Assembly: GCA_016290995.1 (NCBI GenBank)
Contig: JAEEVR010000006.1
Span: 56,854 to 120,853, forward strand
From: Treponema sp.
GTDB taxonomy: Bacteria; Spirochaetota; Spirochaetia; Treponematales; Treponemataceae
Direction of reading: 5' to 3'
DNA length: 64,000 nucleotides
Shown here: positions 43,767-53,617 of the stretch, piece after piece
How the letters are laid out: every line of letters starts with the position of its first letter
How positions within the stretch are numbered: the stretch's first letter is position 1
Notes under the pieces: generated by a model
Database searches by the model: none
The model's input: only the letters and a program-made list of their open reading frames with translations
Told to the model about the DNA's origin: nothing
Made by a program: the position numbers and the translations under genes

Positions 43767-44207
43767 ATGAACGACGTTTCAATCAAGGTTAAGGCTTTAG
43801 AAGGAGTTTCTATTCCCGAATACAAGACCGCTGGAGCGGCGGGCGCGGACGTTTGCGCCTTTGTCGACTCTCCTGTGGAATTGAAGCCTGGCGAAAAGGC
43901 CTTGATTGGAACGGGTCTCTTCTTTGCCATTCCCGACGGCTACGAAATTCAAGTTCGTCCGCGGTCGGGTTTGGCCGCCAAGAACGGAGTTACCGTATTG
44001 AACACGCCTGGAACGATCGACAGCGATTACCGCGGCGAGCTTAAGGTGATTCTTATAAATCTTGGCAAAGAAACTTTCACTGTAAACAAGGGTGATAGAA
44101 TCGCGCAAATTGTCGCCGCTCCGGTGACCCGCGCCCAATTCAACTCCGTAGAAACTCTTGACGAAACCGAGCGTGGCGCCGGCGGCTTTGGCTCCACTGG
44201 AAAATGA
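43767..44207 (+). CDS. dut: dUTP pyrophosphatase
   Basis: Hydrolyses dUTP to dUMP. 146 residues with the trimeric dUTPase motifs: [53 protein letters not shown] and the C-terminal [11 protein letters not shown]. It starts 3 bp after pnp; the next ATG follows its stop directly. Confidence 0.96.
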   Translation: MNDVSIKVKALEGVSIPEYKTAGAAGADVCAFVDSPVELKPGEKALIGTGLFFAIPDGYEIQVRPRSGLAAKNGVTVLNTPGTIDSDYRGELKVILINLGKETFTVNKGDRIAQIVAAPVTRAQFNSVETLDETERGAGGFGSTGK

Positions 44208-45533
44208 ATGGATGGAAAAGATAAACCGCTGGAAGATCTTCTCCGCCTGCTCAAAGAAACAAAAGGCCGCGTTAGGCTTTACTGCCAACGGCTGTGGCAA
44301 AAGCTCTGTCAAAAACTTCTAAAACATAAAAAAATCCGTTTGCTAAAAGACAAGACGCTGGAATATTGCGCTAAGGCAAAGCGCAAGTGGATTGGCTTTA
44401 AATTTTACAGGCGGCAAAATAAAGACAACAAGCTTACCAGATACGTTGTAAAGCAGCTTTTGCTTTACTTTTTTGTAATGTATCTTTTTTTCTTTTTGAT
44501 TTTCTTTGTAAACCAAATCATGCTTTTTATGAAGCAGCTTTTGGGAAAGCGAATTCCAATCGTTGACGCGATGAAGCTTATGTTTTATTCGCTTCCGTTT
44601 GTAATCGCGCAGTCCGCTCCCTTTGCCACGCTGACAGGCTTTTTGATGTGCTTGGGAAGAATGAACACGGACAACGAAATTTTGATTTTTAAGGCGTCCG
44701 GCTGCAATTTAAGAAGGCTTTTGCTAAAGCCGATTTTGGTTTTGGGCGTGATCATTTCTATATTCTCATTCTTTGTAAACGACTACCTTTTGCCTTTGGG
44801 AACGTCAAAAACTCGCGAGCAGCTTAGAAAATCCATCGCCTCCAATCCCACGATGGAAGTTGAGCCGCAAAGCGTAAAGCGCCTTAACGAAACCAGCGTC
44901 ATTTTTGGAAACGTAAACGACAAGGACGTAAGCGACTTGGTTTTGTTTGACTACGACGAATCCGGAAACCAGCGCTTTATCATCGCCGGCAAAACCCACG
45001 TCGATTCCGGCGCTTACAAGGGCGTAAGCATGCGCTTTGACATGAACGACGCCACTGTAATCGTTTTGGACAGAAAAAAGCCTTCCGACTTTGACCTTTT
45101 AAAGTCAAAAACAATGTCCCTGCATCTTTTTGAGAGCACCGTATTCAATTTTGAACGCAGCCTTTCTCCGGCCGAATTGACCAGCTTTGACTTGGGAAAG
45201 AAAATTCATAAAATGAAAAAAGAGGGCGGCCACGACCCGCGCGAAATAAACATGAACGTTTTGGAATACAACAAAAAGTTTTCGCTTCCGTTTGGGTCGT
45301 TTTTCTTTGCCTTTTTGGCGATGCCTTTGGCGCTGCTTTTTGGAAAAGTCAACGGCCAGACAATCGGCCTTGTTGTCGGCATTTTCATCTCGTTTTTGTA
45401 TTGGGCGATGATGACTGTGGGCATCCAGCTAGGCTACAGGAACGGATTGAACGGCTTTTTCTTGATGTGGCTGCCCAACGCGGTTGTAGGAATATCCGCC
45501 GCCTTGTTCTACATGGGGGCAAGAAAGAAATGA
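44208..45533 (+). CDS. LptF/LptG-family (YjgP/YjgQ) permease with basic N-terminal extension
   Basis: Inner-membrane permease of the LptF/LptG family, which in Gram-negatives pulls lipopolysaccharide out of the inner membrane together with LptB. It has 441 residues with TM helices at about 85-110, 130-155, 165-190 and three near the C-terminus, and a periplasmic beta-jellyroll-like domain between. The first ~75 residues form an extra Lys/Arg-rich cytoplasmic extension. Which of LptF or LptG it represents cannot be decided by eye. It overlaps its partner gene by 4 bp. Confidence 0.85.
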   Translation: MDGKDKPLEDLLRLLKETKGRVRLYCQRLWQKLCQKLLKHKKIRLLKDKTLEYCAKAKRKWIGFKFYRRQNKDNKLTRYVVKQLLLYFFVMYLFFFLIFFVNQIMLFMKQLLGKRIPIVDAMKLMFYSLPFVIAQSAPFATLTGFLMCLGRMNTDNEILIFKASGCNLRRLLLKPILVLGVIISIFSFFVNDYLLPLGTSKTREQLRKSIASNPTMEVEPQSVKRLNETSVIFGNVNDKDVSDLVLFDYDESGNQRFIIAGKTHVDSGAYKGVSMRFDMNDATVIVLDRKKPSDFDLLKSKTMSLHLFESTVFNFERSLSPAELTSFDLGKKIHKMKKEGGHDPREINMNVLEYNKKFSLPFGSFFFAFLAMPLALLFGKVNGQTIGLVVGIFISFLYWAMMTVGIQLGYRNGLNGFFLMWLPNAVVGISAALFYMGARKK

Positions 45534-46606
45534 AGCTTGTCCTTTACGTTTACCGCTTGTTCTTTCCGCTTTTTGTTTGCTCGATGTTCACCTTTGCATT
45601 TATTTTGGAATTGGTGGACCTTATGATGAACATTTGGAAGTACATTTTGAATATGGTTCCTCCGGCTGTCGTCGGATCGATTATGCTCAACTTTCTTCCA
45701 AAAACTTTTACTTGGGCGCTTCCGATGAGCGTTTTGTTCGCCTCGTGCTTTATGCTAAGCTCCCTTTATTCCAGGAACGAGCTAACGGCGCTTTTCGCTT
45801 CGGGCGTTTCGTTGATAAAGTTTTCGATGCCCTTGATTGTTTTGTCGGCCTTTTTGTCGGTGGCGCTTTTTGTCTTTCAAGACCGCGTCGTCGTAAAGTC
45901 CAGCCTTAAGTACGAGGAACTAAAGTCGGCCGCCCTGCGCGAACAAAAGAACAAAAGCAACGACCACATCGTTTTGATGTCAGGAAACGGCCAGGTTATT
46001 TACAAGGCCGAGTACTACGACGACGAAAGCCAGCGGCTGCACAGGCTTTATGTCGTTACACGAAACGAAAAGCGCGAGCTTGTTTCAATCATTTACGCGC
46101 CGCTTGCGATATGGGACAAAAACGAAAATCACTGGAAGACCGAAAGCGGCGTTGAGTACACTTACGACGGAGATTCGTTAAAGAGCGGCTCCGTTAACAC
46201 CGTTGACCAAATGGCTTTGACCGAGCCGCCCGAGACTTTTAGGAACAACACGGTATCGGTTGAGTCTGCCACGGTTGCCGAAAGCCGCGCTTACATCAAG
46301 CGCCTTCAAAAGGCTGGACTTCCGTTCGCCGAAAGCCTAAGCCAGTACTACAACAAGTTTGCCTTTCCTTTTGTCGTTTTGATTGTGGCTTTTTTGTCGA
46401 TCGGCATCGCTGGAAAAAGCCAGCGCAACGTTTTTGTAATAAGCCTTACGCTTTCTTTGGGCATGGCGGTTTTGTTTTACGTTACGCAAATGATTACGAT
46501 GTTGATGGCCAAGTTTGGCATGCTTCCGCCTTTGATGGGAGCGTGGTTCCCCGTGGCGCTTTTTATTGTGATCAGTTGGGTCTTGTTAAAATACAGCAGA
46601 ACTTAG
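45530..46606 (+). CDS. LptF/LptG-family (YjgP/YjgQ) permease
   Basis: Second permease of the pair, 358 residues from the ATG at 45530. The ORF track starts at 45401 inside the previous gene, but the first 43 residues are out-of-frame shadow. It begins MKLVLYVYRLFFPLFVCSM and has six TM helices with a periplasmic domain (about 100-260). The 4-bp overlap with the upstream partner supports heterodimer formation. The substrate need not be LPS: several treponemes are reported to lack it. Confidence 0.86.
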   Translation: MKLVLYVYRLFFPLFVCSMFTFAFILELVDLMMNIWKYILNMVPPAVVGSIMLNFLPKTFTWALPMSVLFASCFMLSSLYSRNELTALFASGVSLIKFSMPLIVLSAFLSVALFVFQDRVVVKSSLKYEELKSAALREQKNKSNDHIVLMSGNGQVIYKAEYYDDESQRLHRLYVVTRNEKRELVSIIYAPLAIWDKNENHWKTESGVEYTYDGDSLKSGSVNTVDQMALTEPPETFRNNTVSVESATVAESRAYIKRLQKAGLPFAESLSQYYNKFAFPFVVLIVAFLSIGIAGKSQRNVFVISLTLSLGMAVLFYVTQMITMLMAKFGMLPPLMGAWFPVALFIVISWVLLKYSRT

Positions 46607-47758
<1,152 letters not shown>

Positions 47759-47762
47759 GACT

Positions 47763-49304
47763 ATGAAGATTTTTGCGATTTTTGCGACAGCGATTTTTTG
47801 TTTCTCAACAATCCTTTACGCCCAAGACGGCGGAGCGGAAGAGGCTCCCGTCGTTGACGCCGCTCCAGAGCAGGCCGCTCCCGCTCAGACTGTTCCAGAA
47901 GAAAAGGTTCCTGAAGAAAAACCTAAAATTGAGCTTGCCGGCGTAAGCGACGTTCCGTCTGCCAAAAGGCCAAAAGCCCCCGACAGCCAAAAGGCCAAGG
48001 CTGCCGAAGCCAAGGACGAGGCTGACACAAAAGAAAAAAATCGCGAGACGATAAAATTTGGAATAGATTCGGAGCTTAGCGAGCTGGTTCAAAAATTGAT
48101 AGACAACGAAGACCCCCGCTATTCCGACGACCTTTACGACTTGTTCCAAAAGACAAAAAGCCCCACGGTCCGCGAAAAAATTTTGGATTACTTTACAAAG
48201 CTAGAGGATCCCTGCTTGGAAGATTACGCGGTGACGGTTCTTAACGATCCTTATGAGGAACGGAACTCAACCGTGGAAAAAGTATTTAAATACACGGCGA
48301 CGGTAAAGACCAAGGCCGCGATTCCCGCAGTTGTGACTCTTTTGGAAAGCGACAACGAAAACTATTTTAATCCCGCGCTTACAACGCTTGGAGAAATCGG
48401 CGGCGAGCGCGAGGCCGAATACTTGGTTGACTACCTTGACCGCGCTGACTTGACCACGCCCCAACGCCAGGCCTTGATGAAAGTGCTTGGAAAAATAAAG
48501 GCCGTCCAGACTTGGGACGCGCTTGTAGAAATCGCGCAAGACGACGGCGAAAACGCTTTTGTGCGCTGCTACGCCGCCGAAGCGATTGGCGCGATGAAAA
48601 AGCCGGAATCGATTCCGATTTTGCTAAAGCTTTTTGAAAGTCCCGATCCCAACATGCGCTGCTATGTCTTAAAGGGCATTTCAAACTATGACACAAAGGA
48701 AGCCAAGGACTTGGTTGTCCAAGCTATAAAGGACGCGCAGTACAAGGTTCGCCTTGACGCGATTGACGCCGCCGCCAACATGAAGCTTAAGGACGCCGTT
48801 CCTTATTTGATTTACCGCGCCAAGAACGACCCGGAGGCCGCCGTAAAGAAAAAGGCCTACGAAAAGCTTGCCGCCTACGAAGACGGAGAGGCCGACAAAT
48901 TCTTGGTGGGCCAAATCACCGACAAAAAGACAAGCGACGCCGTTAAAAAGCAGGCGACGGAAGCGCTGTTAAAATACGGAAAGGCGGGCAGGTCCCAAAT
49001 CGCAAAGTGGGCCGAAGCCTTGGCCGCCGACGACACCAAAAAGCCCATGCGCCGCGACGTTGGAAAGCTTTTGACAAAGTATTCCGACGGGGCCTTTGCC
49101 GGCGCCTGCGAGGCTTATCTTTCTAGCCAGGACAGGGATACCCGCGCCATCGGCCTTGACATGTACACGGCCGGAAAATTTTCTTCTTGCGATTCCAAAG
49201 TCCGCGCCATCGCCGACGACAAAAAAATGGGCACGCTCCAAAAACGCGCGATGAAGCTTTTGGGCATTGAGGAGACGGAAGACAAGCCAGAGAAAAAGGA
49301 CTAG
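47763..49304 (+). CDS. Exported HEAT-repeat protein
   Basis: 513 residues. Signal peptide about 1-20 (ending ILYAQ), then a Pro/Ala/Glu/Lys-rich disordered stretch to about 95. About eight HEAT-like helical repeats follow, for example ALTTLGEIGGEREAEYLVDYL and YAAEAIGAMKKPESIPILLKLF. Probably periplasmic scaffold; substrate unknown. The 3' end overlaps the convergent small membrane protein gene by 4 bp. Confidence 0.82.
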   Translation: MKIFAIFATAIFCFSTILYAQDGGAEEAPVVDAAPEQAAPAQTVPEEKVPEEKPKIELAGVSDVPSAKRPKAPDSQKAKAAEAKDEADTKEKNRETIKFGIDSELSELVQKLIDNEDPRYSDDLYDLFQKTKSPTVREKILDYFTKLEDPCLEDYAVTVLNDPYEERNSTVEKVFKYTATVKTKAAIPAVVTLLESDNENYFNPALTTLGEIGGEREAEYLVDYLDRADLTTPQRQALMKVLGKIKAVQTWDALVEIAQDDGENAFVRCYAAEAIGAMKKPESIPILLKLFESPDPNMRCYVLKGISNYDTKEAKDLVVQAIKDAQYKVRLDAIDAAANMKLKDAVPYLIYRAKNDPEAAVKKKAYEKLAAYEDGEADKFLVGQITDKKTSDAVKKQATEALLKYGKAGRSQIAKWAEALAADDTKKPMRRDVGKLLTKYSDGAFAGACEAYLSSQDRDTRAIGLDMYTAGKFSSCDSKVRAIADDKKMGTLQKRAMKLLGIEETEDKPEKKD

Positions 49305-49714
49305 CGTCTGTTTTTTATAAAAAGGATGATTTGGAAAACGGCGCCAAAGGCGAGCGTCAAAAAAACATTTATTCCCACGATGTAAGAGCAAAGAAGCTTT
49401 GTTTCAAAATCTGGAGTAAAAAAGAGCTTTGTCGCAAAGCCCCAGTTAAAGTAATCCAAAAAGCAGCCCAAAAGCGCCAACGCAAGCGCTACAATAGTCT
49501 CTACGATAAAAAACTTTTTTTGCTGGCCTTTTACAAAGAAAAAGGCAGGAATCGCGGCCGGCGTTAAAGCGCAAAAAAGCATTTCCACTAAGGAAACGTT
49601 AGTCCTAAACATAATAAAATCGTCGCTTGATTTTATCGGAAGGTTCCACAAAACAAAAAATATTGCGTGAACGGCAACCACAGCGATCAGGGCGATTAAA
49701 TAATTTTTTTTCAT
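49301..49714 (-). CDS. Small four-helix membrane protein of unknown function
   Basis: 137 residues with TM helices at about 5-25, 42-62, 68-88 and 108-130 and a basic C-terminus (FIKNRR). No motif recognised. It starts 9 bp after the helicase gene stop, so it is the last gene of the CapA-helicase transcript. Confidence 0.7.
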   Translation of the reverse strand: MKKNYLIALIAVVAVHAIFFVLWNLPIKSSDDFIMFRTNVSLVEMLFCALTPAAIPAFFFVKGQQKKFFIVETIVALALALLGCFLDYFNWGFATKLFFTPDFETKLLCSYIVGINVFLTLAFGAVFQIILFIKNRR

Positions 49715-49723
49715 ATTGCCTGC

Positions 49724-52339
49724 CTATTCAAAAAACGCGCGGAGCTTTGCGTAGACGGCGCCGGCTTCGCGCTTTTGCTCGTCGGATAGATGCGCGGCCG
49801 GATCGTCAACTAAAAATTCAAGGCTGGCCACGCTCTCCGCGAGGGCGGTTGAAAATCCCCTTGAAACCTTAAACCAGTACGAGCCTTTTTGGTCTGTGTA
49901 AAGGGCCACAAAACCCATCTCGCGGCTTTTTGCCTTTGCGGCGGCGGTTCGCATAATCCATTCAAGCCTTGGACAAAGAACGGCGGCCGCTCCTTCGTCG
50001 TTAAGGTTGACGTTTAGCTTTCGGTCAAAGTTTTTTTCGTCAATCGGAGCAAAGCCAAAAAGCTTGGCCGCCTTTACGATAGAGACAAGCTTTTCTCCGT
50101 CCATAAGCTTGTAGCCGCCGTCCATCAAGACGCGGCCGCGGAGGCCGGTCGAACGAGATTCAAGCGCTTGCATGTCAAAAGGCTCGACTGCGGATTGCAG
50201 TTCGCGCCAAGGAAGAAGGGCGACTTTTTTGCCTTTGACTTTTTGAGTGGCAAAGGAAGATTTGCCCAGCGTCCAAGCGGCCGCGTCTTTTTGGGCTTGC
50301 GAGCCGTTTTTGTCCGCGCCCGCGCCTCTTGGGCTTTGAACGCCGTCTTTGCCTTGCTTTCCGTCCCGGCCGTGCGCCTTTTGGTCTTTGAAAGCCTTTT
50401 GGTCGTCGCGGTCGCCCTTCTTTTTGCGGGCGGCGTCAAGGCGGGCCTCCAAGTCGGGGTCGATTTTGTTGATAAGCTTTTTGGTCAGCGGCGAGACGCT
50501 CATCGCGAACATTCGGCTTGTGCGGACAATCTCTCCGGCCACGATGTAAAGCGGGTCTGTCCTAAAAAGCGACGAGCCGGGATGGATTGAAATGTGGTCG
50601 GCGGTAAGCGTTCTAAAGTTTTCGCGGCCTTCGCGCACGGCGACAAACTGTATCATTCCCGCGGCCACGCAGCACAAGTAGTCGTCGTACAAGCCGCCGC
50701 CAGAAATCGGAATCTTTTGGTCGCTTACGATTTGGCTAAGCTGCTCGTAAATGTTTTGAATCTCGGCCATAACCTTGTAGTCAAGGTAGTTCTTTTGGCA
50801 AAAGCTTTCTTTTTCTTCTTCGGTTTGGAACTTTTCGTAAATGCGGTAAAGCTTTACGTAGCCCACAAAGTCGCCTTGAATGTCGTTAAAGCGGTGGTGC
50901 GCGGCGCGAGCCTCGATTTCCTCTCCGGGCGGAAGGACAAAAGGCGAGTGGGTTGACAAAAAGGCCGCCGCGATCAAGGCTTCTTGCAAAATGTCGGGGT
51001 AGCGCAAAATCGATTCCACGATGATTCGGCTTATTCGCGGCAAAAGCGGGAACCATACCATCATCTTTCCGATGTCGCTAAGGGTTCTGTCGGGATTGAG
51101 CGCCTTTAGCATGTACAAGGTTTCCATCGCGCCCTTGATTCCTTCCAGCGAAGGCTTTGAGATAAAGTCAAAGTTTTCAAAGTCCTTGATGCCAAGCTCG
51201 GCCATGCGAAGGACTACCTCGCTTAGGTCGGTGCGGAAAATTTCCTCTGTCGTGTATTCCTGGCGCGTCTCAAAGTCGCGCCTGGGATAAAGGCGGTAGC
51301 AGCTTCCGGGAGCGGTGCGGCCCGCGCGGCCCTTGCGCTGCTGGCAGCTGGCCTTTGAAATCGGAGTCTCGATAAGGCTTGAAGTGAAAGTGCGCGGGCT
51401 GTAAAAGTTCAGCTTTGCAAGGCCCGAGTCGATTACCGTAGTGATTCCGTCAATCGTAACGGAAGTCTCGGCGATGTTGGTGGAAACGACGACCTTGACT
51501 TTTCCCTTGGGCGCGGGAATGAAAATCCGTTCCTGCTCCTCTTTTGGAAGCCTGCCGTACAAGTGCTGGATAAAAAGGCGGCGGCCGTAGTAGCTGTGTT
51601 CCAAGCGCTTTACGCAATCGTGAATAGCCTTTTCGCCGGGAAGGAAAATCAAAATGCCGCCTTCCTCGCCGTTGTCCAAGACGCGCCCGATCGTGTCCTC
51701 GATCTTGGAAAGCAAGGCTTCCGTCGCCGCTTCGGTCAGCGTGCTTGCCGGAAGCATCGGCGGATCGTACAAAAGCGTTACCGGAAAGGTTTGCGTTTCT
51801 ATCGTGACGATGGGGCAGCCGCCAAAGTAGCTTGAAAAAGCCTCAGCGTTCATTGTGGCCGAAGACACGACGACCTTTAAATCCTTTCGGACTTCCAAGC
51901 AGCGCTTTAAAAGGCCAAGGACAAAGTCGATGTTAAGGCTGCGCTCGTGCGCTTCGTCAACCATGATGACCGAATACTTTAGCATCATCGGGTCAAGCTT
52001 CATCTCTTGCAAGAGAATGCCGTCGGTCATTATTTTTATTTCGGTGCTAAGGTCGGTCTTGTCCTCAAAGCGCATTTTGTAGCCTACAAGGCCGGGGTAT
52101 GTCGTTCCCAACTGCTTTGAAATGAATTCGCTTACGCTAAGGGCCGCGATTCTGCGCGGCTGGGTTACTGCGATCACGCCGTTTTGGGCGTAGCCGGCCT
52201 CGCGCAAGATGACCGGTATCTGCGTTGTCTTTCCGCTTCCGGTCGGACTTTGCACGACTATGACTTGGTGCTGTTCCAAGCAGTCCAAAATTTTTTGCTT
52301 TTGTTCGTAGACGGGAAGCTTTGTGTAATCTATTGCCAT
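49724..52339 (-). CDS. hrpA: DEAH-box ATP-dependent RNA helicase (HrpA/HrpB type)
   Basis: 871 residues from the ATG at 52339, which has AAGGA 9 nt upstream (the ORF track's TTG at 52345 is too close to it). Motif I SPTGSGKTTQIP, motif II DEAH, motif III SAT and motif VI QQRKGRAGR are intact. The helicase-associated and OB-type region runs to about 600. A highly charged Lys/Asp/Gly/Gln linker (about 635-690) leads to a C-terminal domain I do not recognise. Bacterial members act in mRNA processing or stability. Choice between hrpA and hrpB is uncertain. Confidence 0.85.
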   Translation of the reverse strand: MAIDYTKLPVYEQKQKILDCLEQHQVIVVQSPTGSGKTTQIPVILREAGYAQNGVIAVTQPRRIAALSVSEFISKQLGTTYPGLVGYKMRFEDKTDLSTEIKIMTDGILLQEMKLDPMMLKYSVIMVDEAHERSLNIDFVLGLLKRCLEVRKDLKVVVSSATMNAEAFSSYFGGCPIVTIETQTFPVTLLYDPPMLPASTLTEAATEALLSKIEDTIGRVLDNGEEGGILIFLPGEKAIHDCVKRLEHSYYGRRLFIQHLYGRLPKEEQERIFIPAPKGKVKVVVSTNIAETSVTIDGITTVIDSGLAKLNFYSPRTFTSSLIETPISKASCQQRKGRAGRTAPGSCYRLYPRRDFETRQEYTTEEIFRTDLSEVVLRMAELGIKDFENFDFISKPSLEGIKGAMETLYMLKALNPDRTLSDIGKMMVWFPLLPRISRIIVESILRYPDILQEALIAAAFLSTHSPFVLPPGEEIEARAAHHRFNDIQGDFVGYVKLYRIYEKFQTEEEKESFCQKNYLDYKVMAEIQNIYEQLSQIVSDQKIPISGGGLYDDYLCCVAAGMIQFVAVREGRENFRTLTADHISIHPGSSLFRTDPLYIVAGEIVRTSRMFAMSVSPLTKKLINKIDPDLEARLDAARKKKGDRDDQKAFKDQKAHGRDGKQGKDGVQSPRGAGADKNGSQAQKDAAAWTLGKSSFATQKVKGKKVALLPWRELQSAVEPFDMQALESRSTGLRGRVLMDGGYKLMDGEKLVSIVKAAKLFGFAPIDEKNFDRKLNVNLNDEGAAAVLCPRLEWIMRTAAAKAKSREMGFVALYTDQKGSYWFKVSRGFSTALAESVASLEFLVDDPAAHLSDEQKREAGAVYAKLRAFFE

Positions 52340-53526
52340 GTCCAAATGTCCTTAATTTTCTTAAGCGCGTCCAATCGCGCCTGGTAGTATTTTGAGTCTT
52401 TTTTTTGCCCGTTTTCCGCCAGCGTTTTTATGAAGTTTTCGTCAAGCCGTTTGATGACAGGACTCCGTTCCCCCTGCGGAGTGAATGCGGTAATAAAAGT
52501 TGACTTGTAGTTTAGCGCGAAAAAGCCTTTTTCATCAATAGCAAGCTCCAGCTCAAAAAGGCGGCCGTCGCCGGTGTAGTTCCAAATCTGGTCTGGCTCG
52601 TCGTAATTTAAAAGGCGGCGCTGGCCGCTTATCGTGTTGCCGTTTGCGTAGACGATCACTTTTCGGATTTTTTTGCTGGCTTTTTCGCCGACAAACTCAA
52701 TCGGACGGATTACGTGCGGATGGTTTGAGACAAGAACGTCCGCGCCGGCGGCCAAAAGCTTGTGGTAAAAGTCCTGCACCTCCGGCAAAACCGTCAAAAC
52801 GTATTCCTCTTCGCTTGTGTGGACGCTTACGATAAAAAGGTCGGGCTCGAGTTCCTCTTTTAGCGCGGCGATTTTTTTGACAAAAGCGGCGCGGCCTTTT
52901 TTTGTCGGAGGAACGTAGTTTATCTCGGTGTAGTTTGCCCAAGTGTTCAAAAGCTCGGTGACGGCGATAAAGACAATCTTTGACTCCTTCCAGTAAAATT
53001 GGCGGACGGAGTAGTCGTTGTTCTCTGTCAGGCCGCTAAAGTGGACGGGCCGCGCCGCTTTTTGGGCTTGCGACTGCTTTGCGTTTTGCGCCGGCGTCGC
53101 GGTCTTGCCGCCGTTTTCAATTCCTGCGGCCCAAAGCACGGTGGCCTTGATGCCTTGGCTTCCCTGGTCGTTGGAATGGTTGTTGGCGAGCGATATTAGG
53201 TTAAAGCCCGCGTCAAGGGCGGCGGCCGGGTAGGAGGGCTGCATGTTGAACGTCGGGTAGCTTTCAAAGGGCTTGGACTTGTCCACCGGCGCCTCAAGGT
53301 TTGCGAATGAGTAGTCGGCGTCTTGGACCATGTCGCGGACGTCGTCCCAAATCAGGCTGTAGTCTTTCATCGCAAAGTTTTGCGTGTGGGCCATTATGTC
53401 GCCGGCAAAAAGCAGGCGCAAGTTTTTGGAGCGGGACCTTTTGGCGCTTTGGCAGGAACAAAGCAGGGCTGCAAAAATCAAGGCTGCGGCGGCGAGAAGA
53501 AAACTTTGGGAGCGTCGTGCGGTCAT
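52330..53526 (-). CDS. CapA-family (PGA_cap) lipoprotein
   Basis: 398 residues from the ATG at 53526. The ORF track's start at 53766 adds 80 residues that run into the divergent gene. A lipoprotein signal peptide (SFLLAAAALIFAALLCSC, lipobox LLCSC) is followed by the CapA metallophosphatase-like fold: LLFAGDIMAHTQNF, SFANLEAPVDKS, ISLANNHSNDQG and SVHTSEEE with VLVSNHPHV. CapA/PgsA proteins act in poly-gamma-glutamate capsules, but many homologues have other unknown roles and no pgs genes are nearby. It overlaps the helicase gene by 10 bp. Confidence 0.87.
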   Translation of the reverse strand: MTARRSQSFLLAAAALIFAALLCSCQSAKRSRSKNLRLLFAGDIMAHTQNFAMKDYSLIWDDVRDMVQDADYSFANLEAPVDKSKPFESYPTFNMQPSYPAAALDAGFNLISLANNHSNDQGSQGIKATVLWAAGIENGGKTATPAQNAKQSQAQKAARPVHFSGLTENNDYSVRQFYWKESKIVFIAVTELLNTWANYTEINYVPPTKKGRAAFVKKIAALKEELEPDLFIVSVHTSEEEYVLTVLPEVQDFYHKLLAAGADVLVSNHPHVIRPIEFVGEKASKKIRKVIVYANGNTISGQRRLLNYDEPDQIWNYTGDGRLFELELAIDEKGFFALNYKSTFITAFTPQGERSPVIKRLDENFIKTLAENGQKKDSKYYQARLDALKKIKDIWTWQ

Positions 53527-53532
53527 GCGCCT

Positions 53533-53561
53533 ATTATGCCATACTTTTGGAGCATAATCTA
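53533..53561 (-). promoter_or_regulatory. Possible promoter of the CapA operon, predicted leaderless
   Basis: On the minus strand CATAAT (53533-53538) with an extended TGG lies 6 nt from the ATG at 53526. A weak TAGATT is at the -35 position with 17-bp spacing. No ribosome-binding site fits between them. Confidence 0.4.
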
Positions 53562-53571
53562 TAGAGAAAAC

Positions 53572-53600
53572 TTGAATTTTAGGCGAATTTGCGCTATAAT
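53572..53600 (+). promoter_or_regulatory. Sigma70 promoter of the giant lipoprotein gene
   Basis: TTGAAT (53572-53577), exactly 17 bp, then a perfect TATAAT (53595-53600). The ATG at 53618 follows after 17 nt that contain a G-rich ribosome-binding site AGGGTGGGGTG. The 11-mer GCGCTATAATG around the -10 box is shared with the atpE promoter. Confidence 0.75.
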
Positions 53601-53617
53601 GTAGGGTGGGGTGAAAT

